DNA from: Rhizobium sp. 18055
GTDB lineage: Bacteria > Pseudomonadota > Alphaproteobacteria > Rhizobiales > Rhizobiaceae
Assembly (NCBI RefSeq): GCF_902706285.1
Contig: NZ_CACSKD010000001.1
Coordinates: forward strand, 310,001-374,000
Direction of reading: 5' to 3'
DNA length: 64,000 nucleotides
The notes below the pieces were generated by a model. That model worked only from the letters and a program-made list of their open reading frames with translations, did not search any database and had not been told where the DNA came from. A program made the translations under genes and the position numbers. Positions 63,733 to 64,000 of the stretch are shown here, piece by piece (within the stretch, counting starts at the first letter, position 1; every line of letters starts with the position of its first letter).

Positions 63733-64000
63733 ATGACTTCAATTGCTCTCTTTGGCGCCGGCGGCAAAATGGGTTACCGGCTCGCGAAAAACCTCAAGGG
63801 TTCGCGCTTTGACGTCCGTCATGTCGAAATCAGCGATGTCGGCAAGGCGCGTCTGAAGGACGACCTCGGCCTTTCTACCGTTGATGTAGACACTGCCCTC
63901 GACGGCGTTGACGTCGTCATTCTGGCCGTTCCGGACACGCATATCGGCAAGGTTGCCGCGGGCATCTCCGAAAAGCTGAAAGCCGGCACCATGGTCGTCG
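63733..64000 (+). CDS. apnO: D-apionate oxidoisomerase-like NAD(P) enzyme (ApnO), 3-prime end outside window
   Basis: The first 89 codons are visible. ATG 63733 has a strong AAGGAAA site. It starts SIALFGAGGKMGYRLAKNL with a Rossmann GxGGKMG loop, then DGVDVVILAVPDTHIGKVAAGI, as in the 6-phosphogluconate-dehydrogenase-like family that includes ApnO. ApnO would turn D-apionate into 3-oxo-isoapionate, the substrate of the kinase at 61066. The call relies on the N-terminus and on pathway context. Confidence 0.7.
   Translation, partial: MTSIALFGAGGKMGYRLAKNLKGSRFDVRHVEISDVGKARLKDDLGLSTVDVDTALDGVDVVILAVPDTHIGKVAAGISEKLKAGTMVV

Overview
The window looks like a chromosome, chromid or large plasmid segment from a Rhizobiaceae bacterium (Rhizobium/Agrobacterium/Sinorhizobium group). 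The evidence is uniformly high GC, a bcsN-bcsA-bcsB-bcsZ-bcsK cellulose operon, an agp-type alpha-galactoside operon, a BgsBA-like beta-glucan operon, a DUF1127 gene followed by CCUCCUCCC-loop small RNAs, and an alphaproteobacterial-type LexA box. I saw no insertion sequences, phage genes, CRISPR arrays, tRNAs or rRNAs.

Layout. 1-4.3 kb (-): RND efflux pump; the permease runs off the left edge. 5.1-14.3 kb (+): cellulose synthesis operon. 14.4-15.5 kb (+): an SOS-box-controlled 55-residue protein ending in a beta-clamp-binding-like motif, then a HAD phosphatase. 15.6-22.7 kb (-): arabinofuranosidase, sugar ABC transporter and an ArsR-like regulator, linked by a shared 18-bp operator-like sequence. 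22.9 kb (+): small secreted protein. 23.3-33.4 kb: alpha-galactoside uptake and hydrolysis (agaL1-agpABCD-agaL2, -) with the divergent AraC regulator agpT. 33.5-36.9 kb: DUF454 protein, FUSC transporter and MarR regulator. 37.1-42.0 kb (+): a second beta-glucan synthase operon (adaptor, secreted glycosidase-like protein, GT2 synthase). 42.1-43.7 kb (-): flavin monooxygenase, four 'cuckoo' sRNA hairpins and a DUF1127 gene. 43.9-48.4 kb (-): DnaQ-like exonuclease and pqqABCDE. 48.6-54.8 kb: aldo/keto reductases, MFS transporter, two LysR regulators and two small unknown proteins. 55.1-58.8 kb (+): periplasmic three-subunit GMC/cytochrome c dehydrogenase. 58.9-64.0 kb: FadR-type regulator and a RuBisCO-like-protein operon fitting D-apionate (apiose) catabolism, cut by the right edge.

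Biologically this is a plant-associated carbon-use and surface-polysaccharide region. It can take up and cleave arabinosides and alpha-galactosides, probably degrades the plant cell-wall sugar apiose, makes PQQ, and encodes two processive beta-glucan synthases, each paired with a secreted glycosidase-like protein. The most unusual items are the SOS-controlled clamp-binding microprotein candidate (14.4 kb), the DUF1127/anti-Shine-Dalgarno RNA locus (43.3-43.7 kb), and the secreted protein embedded in the second glucan synthase operon (38.5 kb).

Limits. All family calls come from reading motifs and recalling families; no database search was run. Start codons were chosen by eye from ribosome-binding sites, overlaps and signal peptides.
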